DNA of 8,941 nt, from NCBI GenBank assembly GCA_030730545.1, contig JANQUX010000109.1:1-8941 (forward strand). The letters run 5' to 3'. The stretch is from Maribacter sp. (GTDB taxonomy: Bacteria > Bacteroidota > Bacteroidia > Flavobacteriales > Flavobacteriaceae). The notes below the pieces were generated by a model. The model searched no databases. It saw only the letters and a list, made by a program, of their open reading frames with translations, and was not told the DNA's origin. Made by a program: the position numbers and the translations under genes. This document shows, piece after piece, positions 1 through 6,695 of the stretch (its first letter is position 1; each line of letters opens with the position of its first letter).

Positions 1-77
1 ATTACGTACAACCTGCCTTTTCTGCGAACAATTTTGCAGTCGGCACTTCTCTTTTTAACTGATGCTCTTACTTTCAT
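1..77 (-). CDS. rpmJ: 50S ribosomal protein L36 (bL36), C-minus type, 3' end cut off
   Basis: L36 is the smallest large-subunit protein and is buried in 23S rRNA near the factor-binding region. The frame starts at the ATG at 77 and runs off the left edge after 25 codons, reading MKVRASVKKRSADCKIVRRK then GRLYV. Family members are about 38 aa, so roughly a third is missing. The usual zinc-binding CXXC after KK is replaced by SADC, leaving one cysteine, so this is the zinc-free (C-minus) form. The leader GATACAAG has no Shine-Dalgarno match. rpsM is expected next, outside the window. Confidence 0.93.
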   Translation of the reverse strand, partial: MKVRASVKKRSADCKIVRRKGRLYV

Positions 78-85
78 CTTGTATC

Positions 86-301
86 TTAGTATCTATATGT
101 AATTCTTGCTTTTGTAAGGTCATACGGACTCATCTCCAATTTAACCTTATCTCCAGGTAATAGTTTAATATAGTGCATACGCATCTTACCTGATATATGC
201 GCTGTTACCACATGTCCATTCTCCAATTCTACACGAAACATTGCATTTGATAATGCTTCGATAATAGATCCATCTTGTTCTATTGCTGCCTGTTTAGCCA
301 T
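86..301 (-). CDS. infA: translation initiation factor IF-1
   Basis: IF-1 binds the A site of the 30S subunit during initiation and assists IF-2 and IF-3. The 71-aa protein has the normal length and is one S1-type OB fold. It starts [20 protein letters not shown], then has [20 protein letters not shown] (22-41) and [20 protein letters not shown] (47-66), ending ITYRY. Only 3 bp separate it from secY, and rpmJ follows after 8 bp. The adk and map genes that often lie between secY and infA in other bacteria are absent. Confidence 0.98.
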   Translation of the reverse strand: MAKQAAIEQDGSIIEALSNAMFRVELENGHVVTAHISGKMRMHYIKLLPGDKVKLEMSPYDLTKARITYRY

Positions 302-304
302 AAA

Positions 305-1648
305 TTATGCTACTTTTCTATTTTTACCCGTTTTCATTAATCCATCATAATGCCTATTCAGTAAATATGAATTAACCTGTTGCACTGTATCAATAGCTAC
401 ACCCACCATAATTAATAGGGAAGTACCACCATAAAATAAAGCCCAACCAGCTTGAACATCCATTAACTTAACAACTATCGCCGGTAAAATAGCCAGCAAA
501 GCTAAGAAAATAGATCCAGGTAACGTTATTAAAGACATAATCTTATCTAAATAATCCCCAGTTTCTTTTCCAGGACGAATTCCTGGAATAAAACCACCAC
601 TTCTTTTAAGGTCATCTGCCATTTTATTGGTAGGAACAGTAATAGCGGTATAGAAATATGTAAATATTATAATCAATATTGCGAATAGCAAGTTATATGC
701 CCATCCGAAAATATCACTGAACTGTACTTGCATCCACTGTCCAAAGGCAGTATCATCAAAAGCACCTCCGATTAAACCTGGTACGAACATAATTGCTTGA
801 GCAAAGATTATAGGCATTACTCCAGAAGCATTTAGCTTTAAAGGAATATATTGTCTAGAACCCATGATGTTCTTTTCATATCCACCAGAAGCGGTACGTC
901 TTGCATATTGCACAGGTATTTGTCTTGTAGCCATTACTAATAGTATACAAGCCAAAATAACTAAGAACCAAATGATCACTTCTATTAGAATAAACATTAA
1001 ACCACCATTGTTATCAGTTGTTCTTGAAATAAATTCTTGAACAAAAGACTGTGGCATTGTTGCGATGATACCAATCATAATCAGCAATGAAATACCATTA
1101 CCAATACCTTTATCAGTAATCTTCTCACCTAACCACATAGCGAATACAGTACCTGTTACTAATATAATAACAGCAGGAACCATAAAATCTAATCCTTTAC
1201 CTAATAAAAATGCGCTATCTCTAACACCGAATGCTTCTAATCCGTATAAGTAAGCAGGAGCTTGAACAATACAAATACCGATAGTTAACCATCTAGTAAT
1301 TTGATTAATCGTCTTACGACCACTTTCTCCTTCTTTTTGTAACTTCTGAAGATAAGGTATTGCTATACCCATCAACTGAACTACAATAGAAGCTGAAATA
1401 TAAGGCATGATACCCAAAGCAAAAACAGAAGCATTAGCAAAAGCCCCTCCTGTAAATGCATTTAAAAGACCAAAAATACCTTGATCAGTGCTATCTGTCA
1501 ATCCACCTAATTGTGTCGAATCAATACCTGGAAGTACAATTTGACAACCAAAACGATAAACTAACAAAAGACCCAACGTAATAAGAATTCTATTTCTTAG
1601 CTCTTCTATCTTCCAAATATTGGATATTGTATCAATAAAATTCTTCAT
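305..1648 (-). CDS. secY: Sec translocon channel subunit SecY
   Basis: SecY is the inner-membrane protein-conducting channel, working with SecE, SecG and the ATPase SecA or with translating ribosomes. At 447 aa it has family length, and its hydrophobic segments fit the known ten-helix layout. TM1 covers about residues 20-38. The first signature region, FALGIMPYISASIVVQLM, is at about 76-93 (TM2). The second, ITDKGIGNGISLLI, is at 177-190. The cytosolic loop LKRSGGFIPGIRPGKET (347-363) holds Arg358, matching the E. coli Arg357 that is needed for SecA-driven transport. The C-terminus is short and basic. Being last after rplO couples translocon supply to ribosome supply. infA starts 3 bp after the stop. 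Confidence 0.98.
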   Translation of the reverse strand: MKNFIDTISNIWKIEELRNRILITLGLLLVYRFGCQIVLPGIDSTQLGGLTDSTDQGIFGLLNAFTGGAFANASVFALGIMPYISASIVVQLMGIAIPYLQKLQKEGESGRKTINQITRWLTIGICIVQAPAYLYGLEAFGVRDSAFLLGKGLDFMVPAVIILVTGTVFAMWLGEKITDKGIGNGISLLIMIGIIATMPQSFVQEFISRTTDNNGGLMFILIEVIIWFLVILACILLVMATRQIPVQYARRTASGGYEKNIMGSRQYIPLKLNASGVMPIIFAQAIMFVPGLIGGAFDDTAFGQWMQVQFSDIFGWAYNLLFAILIIIFTYFYTAITVPTNKMADDLKRSGGFIPGIRPGKETGDYLDKIMSLITLPGSIFLALLAILPAIVVKLMDVQAGWALFYGGTSLLIMVGVAIDTVQQVNSYLLNRHYDGLMKTGKNRKVA

Positions 1649-1662
1649 GCTCTCGTTTATGC

Positions 1663-2115
1663 TTACAAACTTATTGCTTCACCACCTGCTGCCTCAATAG
1701 CTGCTTTGGCAGATGCCGTAAATTTATGTACTGAAATTTTTAGAGGTGCCTTTAATTCACCATTTCCTAAAATTTTCACTAAATCATTTTTACCAACTAA
1801 ACCATTCTCGATCAAAAGATCTAACGAAACCTCGTTAGTTAAAATCTTATTATCAACAAGTTCTTGCAATTTTTCTAAATTGATACCTTGGTAGTCTTTA
1901 CGATTAATATTCGTAAAACCAAATTTAGGTACACGACGTTGCAAAGGCATTTGACCACCTTCAAAACCAATTTTCTTAGAATAACCAGATCTTGATTTTG
2001 CTCCTTTATGACCTCTTGCAGCTGTTCCTCCTTTTCCAGAACCCTGACCTCTTCCAAGGCGTTTTCCGTCTCTATTAACTGAACCTTCTGCAGGCTGTAG
2101 ATTATGTAAACCCAT
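1663..2115 (-). CDS. rplO: 50S ribosomal protein L15 (uL15)
   Basis: L15 has a long unstructured basic N-terminus that threads into 23S rRNA and a globular C-terminal domain; it joins late in 50S assembly. The 150-aa product is full length. MGLHNLQPAEGSVNRDGKRL starts the protein. The glycine- and arginine-rich extension GRGQGSGKGGTAARGHKGAK is at 21-40, followed by FEGGQMPLQRRVPKFGF at 51-67. The C-terminal part ends SAKAAIEAAGGEAISL. secY follows 14 bp downstream, the usual arrangement in bacteria. Confidence 0.98.
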   Translation of the reverse strand: MGLHNLQPAEGSVNRDGKRLGRGQGSGKGGTAARGHKGAKSRSGYSKKIGFEGGQMPLQRRVPKFGFTNINRKDYQGINLEKLQELVDNKILTNEVSLDLLIENGLVGKNDLVKILGNGELKAPLKISVHKFTASAKAAIEAAGGEAISL

Positions 2116-2128
2116 TTTATTCTAATAT

Positions 2129-2308
2129 TTAAGCTTCCTCTGTGGAAACTAAATGTTTAACTTTATTTATCATTCCAAGAATGTTCGGCGTATCATCATG
2201 TTCAACAACCTGACCAATTCTTTTTAAACCAAGAGCCTCTAAAGTCCTTTTTTGATTTTGAGGTTTCTTAATTCCACTTTTTCTCTGTGTAACTTTAATC
2301 TTTGCCAT
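2129..2308 (-). CDS. rpmD: 50S ribosomal protein L30 (uL30)
   Basis: L30 is a small protein on the surface of the large subunit, contacting 23S rRNA domain II. The 59-aa frame was read by hand from ATG at 2308 to TAA at 2129. It begins MAKIKVTQRKSGIKKPQNQK, continues RTLEALGLKRIGQVVEHDDT and ends PNILGMINKVKHLVSTEEA. The core motif TLEALGLKRIGQ and the ending GMINKVKHLV are diagnostic. Length is normal for bacterial L30. It sits in its expected place between rpsE (10-bp gap) and rplO (13-bp gap). It is easy to lose to minimum-length cut-offs. Confidence 0.97.
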   Translation of the reverse strand: MAKIKVTQRKSGIKKPQNQKRTLEALGLKRIGQVVEHDDTPNILGMINKVKHLVSTEEA

Positions 2309-2313
2309 AATTT

Positions 2314-2319
2314 TCCTCT
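2314..2319 (-). promoter_or_regulatory. Shine-Dalgarno-like AGAGGA before rpmD
   Basis: The rpsE–rpmD junction reads TAAGAGGAAAATTATG. GAGG lies 6 nt from the ATG and the leader then turns A-rich. This is the best Shine-Dalgarno-like match I found in the window and has nearly textbook spacing. Bacteroidota ribosomes generally hide the anti-SD, so its function is uncertain. Confidence 0.4.
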
Positions 2320-2843
2320 TAACCTTTAAATACTTTTTCTAAAGAGACACCTCTTTGTGTAGCAATAGTCTTTGCATCTCTAAGTTGAAGCAAAGCATCG
2401 AATGTAGCTTTTACAACGTTATGTGGATTTGATGATCCTTGAGATTTTGATAGTACATCATGTACACCTACAGACTCTAATACCGATCTTACAGCACCAC
2501 CAGCAATTACACCGGTACCATGAGATGCAGGTTGGATATAAACCCTAGCTCCACCAAATTTACCTTTTTGCTCGTGAGGTAGAGTACCCTTATTTAAAGG
2601 AATACGTACCAAGTTCTTTTTACCATCTTCAATTGCTTTAGCGATAGCCGTTGCAACTTCTTTTGATTTACCTAAACCGTGACCTACAACACCATTCTCA
2701 TCGCCTACAACAACAATTGCAGAAAAACCGAATGCTCTACCACCTTTTGTTACCTTGGTTACACGTTGAATACCAACTAATTTATCTTTTAAGTCTAAAC
2801 CACCTGGCTTAACAGTTTCTACGTTTTTATATTTTTGGAACAT
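2319..2843 (-). CDS. rpsE: 30S ribosomal protein S5 (uS5)
   Basis: S5 lies at the mRNA entry side and decoding region, affects accuracy, and is the site of spectinomycin-resistance mutations in other bacteria. The protein is 174 aa. The N-terminal dsRNA-binding-like domain has [20 protein letters not shown] (26-45); the loop residues TKGGR look unaltered, so there is no sign of a resistance change. The C-terminal domain has [20 protein letters not shown] and [16 protein letters not shown]. The TAA stop runs straight into the GAGGA element ahead of rpmD. Confidence 0.98.
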   Translation of the reverse strand: MFQKYKNVETVKPGGLDLKDKLVGIQRVTKVTKGGRAFGFSAIVVVGDENGVVGHGLGKSKEVATAIAKAIEDGKKNLVRIPLNKGTLPHEQKGKFGGARVYIQPASHGTGVIAGGAVRSVLESVGVHDVLSKSQGSSNPHNVVKATFDALLQLRDAKTIATQRGVSLEKVFKG

Positions 2844-2852
2844 ACTAGTATA

Positions 2853-3209
2853 TTAGAATTTTAGTCCTGCTTCTCTTGCACCATCAGCTAAAGATTTTAC
2901 TCTTCCATGATACAAATTACCTCCTCTATCAAAAGCCACTTTTTCTAAGCCAGCTTTAACAGATTTCTCAGCGATTGTTTTACCAACCAAAGCAGCAATC
3001 TCGGTTTTATTTCCTTTTACTTTTGCGATATCCTTATCTCTTGAAGAAGCGGATACTAAAGTGACTCCGTTAACGTCGTCTATAACTTGAGCGTATATTT
3101 CGCTGTTACTTCTAAATACAGATAATCTTGGTTTAACTGCAGTTCCAGAAGAAACCTTACGTATTCTACGTCGGATTCTTAATTTTCTTTGTGTTTTTGA
3201 TAACCCCAT
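2853..3209 (-). CDS. rplR: 50S ribosomal protein L18 (uL18)
   Basis: L18 binds 5S rRNA with L5 and anchors it to the central protuberance. The 118-aa protein has normal length. It has a highly basic N-terminal arm ([14 protein letters not shown], about residues 5-18), then [20 protein letters not shown], and the C-terminal signature [20 protein letters not shown] at 93-112. The start is well set: [15 protein letters not shown] matches the expected N-terminus and lies 11 bp after rplF. rpsE follows after 9 bp. Confidence 0.98.
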   Translation of the reverse strand: MGLSKTQRKLRIRRRIRKVSSGTAVKPRLSVFRSNSEIYAQVIDDVNGVTLVSASSRDKDIAKVKGNKTEIAALVGKTIAEKSVKAGLEKVAFDRGGNLYHGRVKSLADGAREAGLKF

Positions 3210-3213
3210 AATA

Positions 3214-3219
3214 TCCTTT
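3214..3219 (-). promoter_or_regulatory. Shine-Dalgarno-like AAAGGA before rplR
   Basis: The rplF–rplR junction reads TAATAAAGGATATTATG. AAAGGA overlaps the second TAA and ends 4 nt before the rplR ATG, slightly closer than the usual SD spacing. Such matches are rare among the other starts of this window, so it may matter or may be chance. Confidence 0.3.
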
Positions 3220-3220
3220 A

Positions 3221-3763
3221 TTAAGCTGACTTACCAGCTTTTCTTCTTAATATTTCACCTACAAACTTAATTCCTTTCCCTTTGTAAGGCTCAGGACTAC
3301 GGAAAGATCTAATCTTTGCTGCAACATGACCAACTAATTGTTTGTCATGTGAAGTAAGCTTTACAATAGGGTTCTTACCTTTATCAGAAACTGTTTCTAC
3401 TTTTACCTCTGGGGCAATATCTAAAACAATATTGTGAGAAAAACCTAAAGCTAAATCAAGTTTTTGACCTTGATTACTTGCTCTATAACCTACACCTACC
3501 AACTCTAACTCTTTAGCCCAACCTTTAGAAACACCTTCAACCATATTAACGATTAGTGATCTATATAAACCGTGCTTTGCTTTGTGCTCCTTAGAATCTG
3601 AAGGTCTTGTTACAAAAACCTCACCGTCTTCTACTTTAATCAAAACTCCTGAGAACTCTTGAACCAACTCACCTAACTTTCCTTTAACAGAAATGATATT
3701 GTCGTTGATTTCAACTGTAACTCCTTCAGGAATTGCGACTGGATTATTACCTATTCTAGACAT
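3221..3763 (-). CDS. rplF: 50S ribosomal protein L6 (uL6)
   Basis: L6 lies near the sarcin-ricin loop and the factor-binding site of the large subunit and is required for late 50S assembly. The 180-aa product shows the two repeated L6 domains. The first starts [19 protein letters not shown]. The second contains [20 protein letters not shown] and ends with the signature [13 protein letters not shown] (155-167) and a basic tail. Its stop is followed in frame by a second TAA (TAATAA), a double stop just before the rplR leader. Both flanking gaps are short (19 and 11 bp). Confidence 0.98.
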   Translation of the reverse strand: MSRIGNNPVAIPEGVTVEINDNIISVKGKLGELVQEFSGVLIKVEDGEVFVTRPSDSKEHKAKHGLYRSLIVNMVEGVSKGWAKELELVGVGYRASNQGQKLDLALGFSHNIVLDIAPEVKVETVSDKGKNPIVKLTSHDKQLVGHVAAKIRSFRSPEPYKGKGIKFVGEILRRKAGKSA

Positions 3764-3782
3764 TTTCTAAATCTTTAATCAA

Positions 3783-4181
3783 TTAATAAACGTAGCACAA
3801 AACTTCACCACCAACTTTTTCTGCCTTTGCTTGCTTACTTGTCATTACACCGTGAGATGTAGAAACAATTGCAACACCTAAACCATTCAAAACACGAGGT
3901 AAATCTTCGTTACCTGCATACTTTCTAAGTCCAGGCTTACTGATACGCTGTATTTTCTTGATGACAGGTTCTTTTGTAACCTTATCGTACTTCAAAGCTA
4001 TTTTAATAGTCCCTTGTACTTTGCTCTCTTCGAACTTGTAACTTAAAATATATCCTTGATCGAATAATATTTTAGTAATTTCTTTTTTTAGATTCGACGC
4101 AGGAATTTCAACAACCCTATGTCCCGCTCTACTCGCGTTTCTAACTCTCGTTAGGTAATCTGCAATAGTATCTGTTACCAT
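3783..4181 (-). CDS. rpsH: 30S ribosomal protein S8 (uS8)
   Basis: S8 is a primary binder of 16S rRNA helix 21 in the central domain. In E. coli it also represses translation of its own spc operon. The protein is 132 aa, standard length. It opens MVTDTIADYLTRVRNASRAG, where most homologues have DP rather than DT at positions 4-5. It carries the C-terminal rRNA-binding signature STSHGVMTSKQAK at 107-119 and ends GGEVLCYVY. The ATG at 4181 follows TTATATACAT with no Shine-Dalgarno match. The gene is set apart from rpsN by 66 bp, and rplF follows 19 bp downstream. Confidence 0.98.
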   Translation of the reverse strand: MVTDTIADYLTRVRNASRAGHRVVEIPASNLKKEITKILFDQGYILSYKFEESKVQGTIKIALKYDKVTKEPVIKKIQRISKPGLRKYAGNEDLPRVLNGLGVAIVSTSHGVMTSKQAKAEKVGGEVLCYVY

Positions 4182-4200
4182 ATGTATATAATTCGGAAAC

Positions 4201-4224
4201 GGTTTTCAGCACTTAAGCTAAACC
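4201..4224 (-). promoter_or_regulatory. possible RNA hairpin in the rpsN–rpsH gap
   Basis: The 66-bp gap 4182-4247 is several times longer than any other junction here. In mRNA sense it contains GGTTTAGC, loop TTAAGT, then GCTGAAAACC. This can fold as GGTTT/AAACC plus AGC/GCT with a 2-nt GA bulge on the 3' arm. A competing TTCAG/CTGAA pairing uses overlapping bases. There is no trailing T-run, so it is not a canonical terminator. I see no Bacteroidota-type TTTG / TAnnTTTG promoter. It could be a protein-binding or mRNA-processing site, or mere spacer. The fold is weak and untested. Confidence 0.3.
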
Positions 4225-4247
4225 TGAATCCATTAATAATTCTATTC

Positions 4248-4517
4248 TTACCAGCTAGCTTTCCTAACACCTGGTATTAAACCGGCATTGGCCATCTCTC
4301 TGAACTTCACCCTTGAAATACCAAAAGTTCTCATGTAACCTTTAGGTCTTCCAGTTAATTTACATCTATTATGTAAACGTACCGGAGATGCATTTTTAGG
4401 TAATCTCTGTAACGCCTCATAGTCTCCAGCTTCTTTCAAAGCTTTACGTCTTTCAGCATAAACTGCTACAGTTCTTTCCCTTTTTCTCTCACGGGCTTTC
4501 ATTGATTCCTTAGCCAT
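4248..4517 (-). CDS. rpsN: 30S ribosomal protein S14 (uS14), long zinc-free type
   Basis: S14 sits in the small-subunit head close to S3, S10 and S19 and is needed for tRNA binding at the A site. At 89 aa it is the long form. It starts [20 protein letters not shown] and has the signature [20 protein letters not shown] at 50-69, ending [11 protein letters not shown]. Only one cysteine is present (Cys52), so the CXXC–CXXC zinc ribbon of the short 61-aa form is absent. This C-minus version needs no zinc. It is followed by the only sizeable gene gap in the window, 66 bp before rpsH. Confidence 0.98.
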   Translation of the reverse strand: MAKESMKARERKRERTVAVYAERRKALKEAGDYEALQRLPKNASPVRLHNRCKLTGRPKGYMRTFGISRVKFREMANAGLIPGVRKASW

Positions 4518-4518
4518 A

Positions 4519-5070
4519 CTAATTCTTTTTAAAAGGTAAACCTAATTCTGTTAATAATGATTTTGCTTCTTTGTCTGTTTCTGCAGAAGTTACAAATGTA
4601 ATATCCATACCGTTAATTCTATTGATTTTATCAATATTAACTTCAGGAAAAATAATTTGCTCTGTTACACCAAGGTTATAATTTCCACGACCATCAAAAC
4701 CTGTAGCTTTGATCCCTTGAAAATCTCTAACTCGTGGTAATGCAGAAGTAACCAAACGATCTAAAAATTCGTACATACGCTCACCTCTCAAGGTAACTTT
4801 AGCACCAATTGGCATACCTTTTCTTAATTTAAAGGCAGCAACATCCTTTTTAGACATTGTAGCAACGGCTTTTTGACCCGTTATCATAGTCATTTCATCT
4901 ATTGCATGGTCAATAAGTTTCTTGTCAGCAACAGCAGCTCCTACACCTCTACTCATTACTATCTTCTCTAACTTAGGAACCTGCATTACATTACTGTAAC
5001 CAAACTCTTCGGTAAGGGCAGCTACTATTCGCTCCTTATACTCTTTCTTTAATCTTGCAACGTATGCCAT
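4519..5070 (-). CDS. rplE: 50S ribosomal protein L5 (uL5)
   Basis: L5 binds 5S rRNA together with L18, forms part of the central protuberance and bridges to S13. The 183-aa product has normal length. It starts [19 protein letters not shown] and carries [18 protein letters not shown] at about 28-45. The [19 protein letters not shown] segment, the [19 protein letters not shown] segment and [19 protein letters not shown] are all conserved L5 blocks. In E. coli the S8 repressor site lies around this gene's start; the 2-bp junction here leaves no comparable leader. The rpsN start lies 1 bp beyond its stop. Confidence 0.98.
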   Translation of the reverse strand: MAYVARLKKEYKERIVAALTEEFGYSNVMQVPKLEKIVMSRGVGAAVADKKLIDHAIDEMTMITGQKAVATMSKKDVAAFKLRKGMPIGAKVTLRGERMYEFLDRLVTSALPRVRDFQGIKATGFDGRGNYNLGVTEQIIFPEVNIDKINRINGMDITFVTSAETDKEAKSLLTELGLPFKKN

Positions 5071-5072
5071 AA

Positions 5073-5387
5073 CTAAATTACTTCATTGGATTTTTTGGAA
5101 ACCCTAACTTTTTTACCATCCTTCATTTCGTAACCTACTCTTGTTACCTCGCCAGACTTGCTGTCGATTAAACCTAAGTTAGAAATATGGATTAAAGCTT
5201 CTTTTTTTACAATACCACCCTGAGGGTTTTTAGCACTAGGCTTCTCATGTTTAGATACCATATTGGCACCTTCAACGATGGCTTTATTTTTCTCAAGATC
5301 CACACGCATCACTTTACCTTCGGTACCTTTATGGTCACCAGCAGTAATTCTTACCGTATCTCCTGTTTTGATTTTTAACTTTTTCAT
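5073..5387 (-). CDS. rplX: 50S ribosomal protein L24 (uL24)
   Basis: L24 is one of the two assembly-initiator proteins of the large subunit and binds the 5' end of 23S rRNA near the tunnel exit. The ATG at 5387 gives 104 aa starting [21 protein letters not shown]. An in-frame TTG at 5429 would add 14 non-conserved residues and overlap rplN, so I rejected it. A KOW domain covers about residues 5-40 ([20 protein letters not shown]). The conserved [20 protein letters not shown] follows at about 47-66. The basic C-terminus ([15 protein letters not shown]) is family-like. The gene lies 13 bp after rplN, and rplE begins 2 bp after its stop. Confidence 0.97.
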   Translation of the reverse strand: MKKLKIKTGDTVRITAGDHKGTEGKVMRVDLEKNKAIVEGANMVSKHEKPSAKNPQGGIVKKEALIHISNLGLIDSKSGEVTRVGYEMKDGKKVRVSKKSNEVI

Positions 5388-5400
5388 CTTGTCCGTTATA

Positions 5401-5769
5401 TTATAATACCTCTGGGGCCAATGATACAATCTTCATGAACTGCTTATCCCTAAGCTCTCTTGCTACAGGTCCAAAAACACGAGTTCCTCTCATTTCTCCG
5501 GCAGGATTCAATAAAACACAAGCGTTGTCATCAAATCTTATATAAGACCCATCAGGTCTTCTAACCTCTTTCTTTGTACGAACTACAACAGCAGTTGAAA
5601 CCGCACCTTTCTTGATACCTCCGTTTGGAGTTGCCTCTTTAACAGTAACAACAATTTTGTCACCTATTGAAGCATATCTTCTTTTGGTACCACCAAGAAC
5701 ACGGATAGTTAAAACTTCCTTTGCTCCTGTGTTATCCGCTACTTTTAGTCTAGATTCTTGCTGTAACAT
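5401..5769 (-). CDS. rplN: 50S ribosomal protein L14 (uL14)
   Basis: L14 is a beta-barrel protein at the subunit interface. It forms intersubunit bridges with 16S rRNA and is the target of the silencing factor RsfS in other bacteria. The protein is exactly 122 aa, the usual length. It has [18 protein letters not shown] at the start, [19 protein letters not shown] at 50-68, and the family signature [16 protein letters not shown] at 73-88, ending with [10 protein letters not shown]. In E. coli it is the first gene of the spc operon with its own promoter upstream. Here it follows rpsQ after 3 bp with no room for one. Confidence 0.98.
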   Translation of the reverse strand: MLQQESRLKVADNTGAKEVLTIRVLGGTKRRYASIGDKIVVTVKEATPNGGIKKGAVSTAVVVRTKKEVRRPDGSYIRFDDNACVLLNPAGEMRGTRVFGPVARELRDKQFMKIVSLAPEVL

Positions 5770-5772
5770 AAC

Positions 5773-6030
5773 TTATTTAGCTCTTTCTAAGATTTCTACT
5801 AATCTCCAACATTTGGTTTTACTCATAGGACGAGTTTCCATGATCTTTACAGTATCACCAATGTTACAATCGTTCTTTTCGTCATGTGCAACATATTTCT
5901 TTGTCTTCAAAACGAATTTACCGTACATAGGATGTTTTACTCTTTTCACTTCAGCAATAACAATAGATTTCTCCATTTTATTACTAGTGACAACTCCTAC
6001 TCTCTCTTTTCTTAAGTTTCTTTTTTCCAT
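5773..6030 (-). CDS. rpsQ: 30S ribosomal protein S17 (uS17)
   Basis: S17 is an early-binding OB-fold protein that contacts 16S rRNA helices 7 and 11 and helps fold the 5' domain. I chose the ATG at 6030, which gives 85 aa starting [14 protein letters not shown] as in relatives. A TTG four codons upstream (MVGF extension) is in frame but would begin directly at the rpmC stop and matches no family consensus I know. Motifs are [18 protein letters not shown] (21-38) and the C-terminal S17 signature [20 protein letters not shown] (58-77). Only 3 bp separate its stop from rplN, so the classical break between the S10 and spc operons is missing here. Confidence 0.97.
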   Translation of the reverse strand: MEKRNLRKERVGVVTSNKMEKSIVIAEVKRVKHPMYGKFVLKTKKYVAHDEKNDCNIGDTVKIMETRPMSKTKCWRLVEILERAK

Positions 6031-6042
6031 AAAGCCCACCAA

Positions 6043-6234
6043 TTATTGGTTTTCCCTATTAGTTAATTCAGTGGCTAATCTTGCTACCGTTCTCCTTACT
6101 TTTCTAATCTGAAGAGGATTTTCTAACGGAGTTACAAAATGTGCCATTTTCAAATCTGCATGTTGCTTCTTGTACTCGGCAAATTTCTCCGTAAGTCCTT
6201 CTACAGACATTTCTTTAATCTCTTGTTTTTTCAT
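6043..6234 (-). CDS. rpmC: 50S ribosomal protein L29 (uL29)
   Basis: L29 is a small two-helix protein at the rim of the polypeptide exit tunnel, next to L23, near the docking site for signal recognition particle and trigger factor. The 63-aa product is full length for the family. The first helix spans roughly residues 3-33 (starting KKQEIKEMS). The second contains the signature ENPLQIRKVRRTVARL at 38-53. Its ATG follows an AAGGA element (see separate entry), unusual beside its neighbours. rpsQ starts 12 bp downstream. Confidence 0.97.
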   Translation of the reverse strand: MKKQEIKEMSVEGLTEKFAEYKKQHADLKMAHFVTPLENPLQIRKVRRTVARLATELTNRENQ

Positions 6235-6237
6235 TAT

Positions 6238-6242
6238 TCCTT
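6238..6242 (-). promoter_or_regulatory. Shine-Dalgarno-like AAGGA before rpmC
   Basis: The 12-bp rplP–rpmC gap reads ACGTAAGGAATA before the ATG. AAGGA ends 3 nt before the start codon, closer than the usual SD optimum. Most other leaders in this window lack such a match, as expected for Bacteroidota, so the element may be a chance product of purine-rich leaders. Confidence 0.3.
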
Positions 6243-6246
6243 ACGT

Positions 6247-6675
6247 TTAATTTCCGCCCTCGTAATCTCGAGCTACAATGAATTTTGTTTTAACAGGAAG
6301 TTTTTGAGCCGCTAATCTTAAAGCTTCTTTTGCTACTTCCATAGGAACTCCGGCCACTTCGAACATTATTCTACCTGGTTTAACCACAGCTACAAAATAT
6401 TCTGGCGCACCTTTACCTTTACCCATACGTACTTCTAATGGCTTTTTGGTAATCGGCTTATCTGGAAATATTTTAATCCACAATTGACCTTCTCTCTTCA
6501 TAAATCTAGTAGCAGCAATACGAGCAGCTTCTATTTGGCGTGAAGTCAAAAATGTAGCATCATCAACATTCTTTATACCGAACATACCATTTGAAAGTTG
6601 GTGCCCTCTACCAGCAAGACCTTTCATACGGCCTTTCTGCATTTTACGGAACTTCGTTCTTTTCGGTTGTAACAT
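6247..6675 (-). CDS. rplP: 50S ribosomal protein L16 (uL16)
   Basis: L16 is a late-assembly protein of the large subunit that helps position aminoacyl-tRNA in the A site. At 142 aa it is slightly longer than the 136 aa of E. coli, with small differences in the loop after MKGLAGRG and at the C-terminus. The start [16 protein letters not shown] is diagnostic. Further family motifs are [20 protein letters not shown] (45-64), [10 protein letters not shown] (70-79) and VRMGKGKG (82-89). Arg83 in the last motif matches the position hydroxylated in E. coli L16; whether it is modified here cannot be told. It is 20 bp downstream of rpsC, and rpmC follows after 12 bp. Confidence 0.98.
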   Translation of the reverse strand: MLQPKRTKFRKMQKGRMKGLAGRGHQLSNGMFGIKNVDDATFLTSRQIEAARIAATRFMKREGQLWIKIFPDKPITKKPLEVRMGKGKGAPEYFVAVVKPGRIMFEVAGVPMEVAKEALRLAAQKLPVKTKFIVARDYEGGN

Positions 6676-6695
6676 TACTTTAGTTCTTTAAAAAA

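Noticed and set aside
1875..2057. Minus-strand open frame inside rplO in another frame
   Set aside because: It overlaps the conserved glycine-rich part of L15 in a shifted frame; the sequence is a byproduct of that gene.
4201..4224. Rho-independent terminator between rpsN and rpsH
   Set aside because: The stem is short and bulged and is followed by CGTTTCC rather than a run of T, and essential genes continue downstream in the same direction.
5388..5429. Upstream TTG start for rplX
   Set aside because: It would add 14 residues unlike the L24 family and overlap rplN. The ATG at 5387 gives the expected N-terminus.
6031..6042. Upstream TTG start for rpsQ
   Set aside because: It adds only MVGF directly after the rpmC stop. 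The ATG at 6030 gives the family-typical [12 protein letters not shown].
5612..6112. Long plus-strand open frame opposite rplN, rpsQ and rpmC
   Set aside because: It lies fully antisense to three certain ribosomal-protein genes, its translation shows no recognisable domain, and such frames arise from codon bias on the opposite strand.
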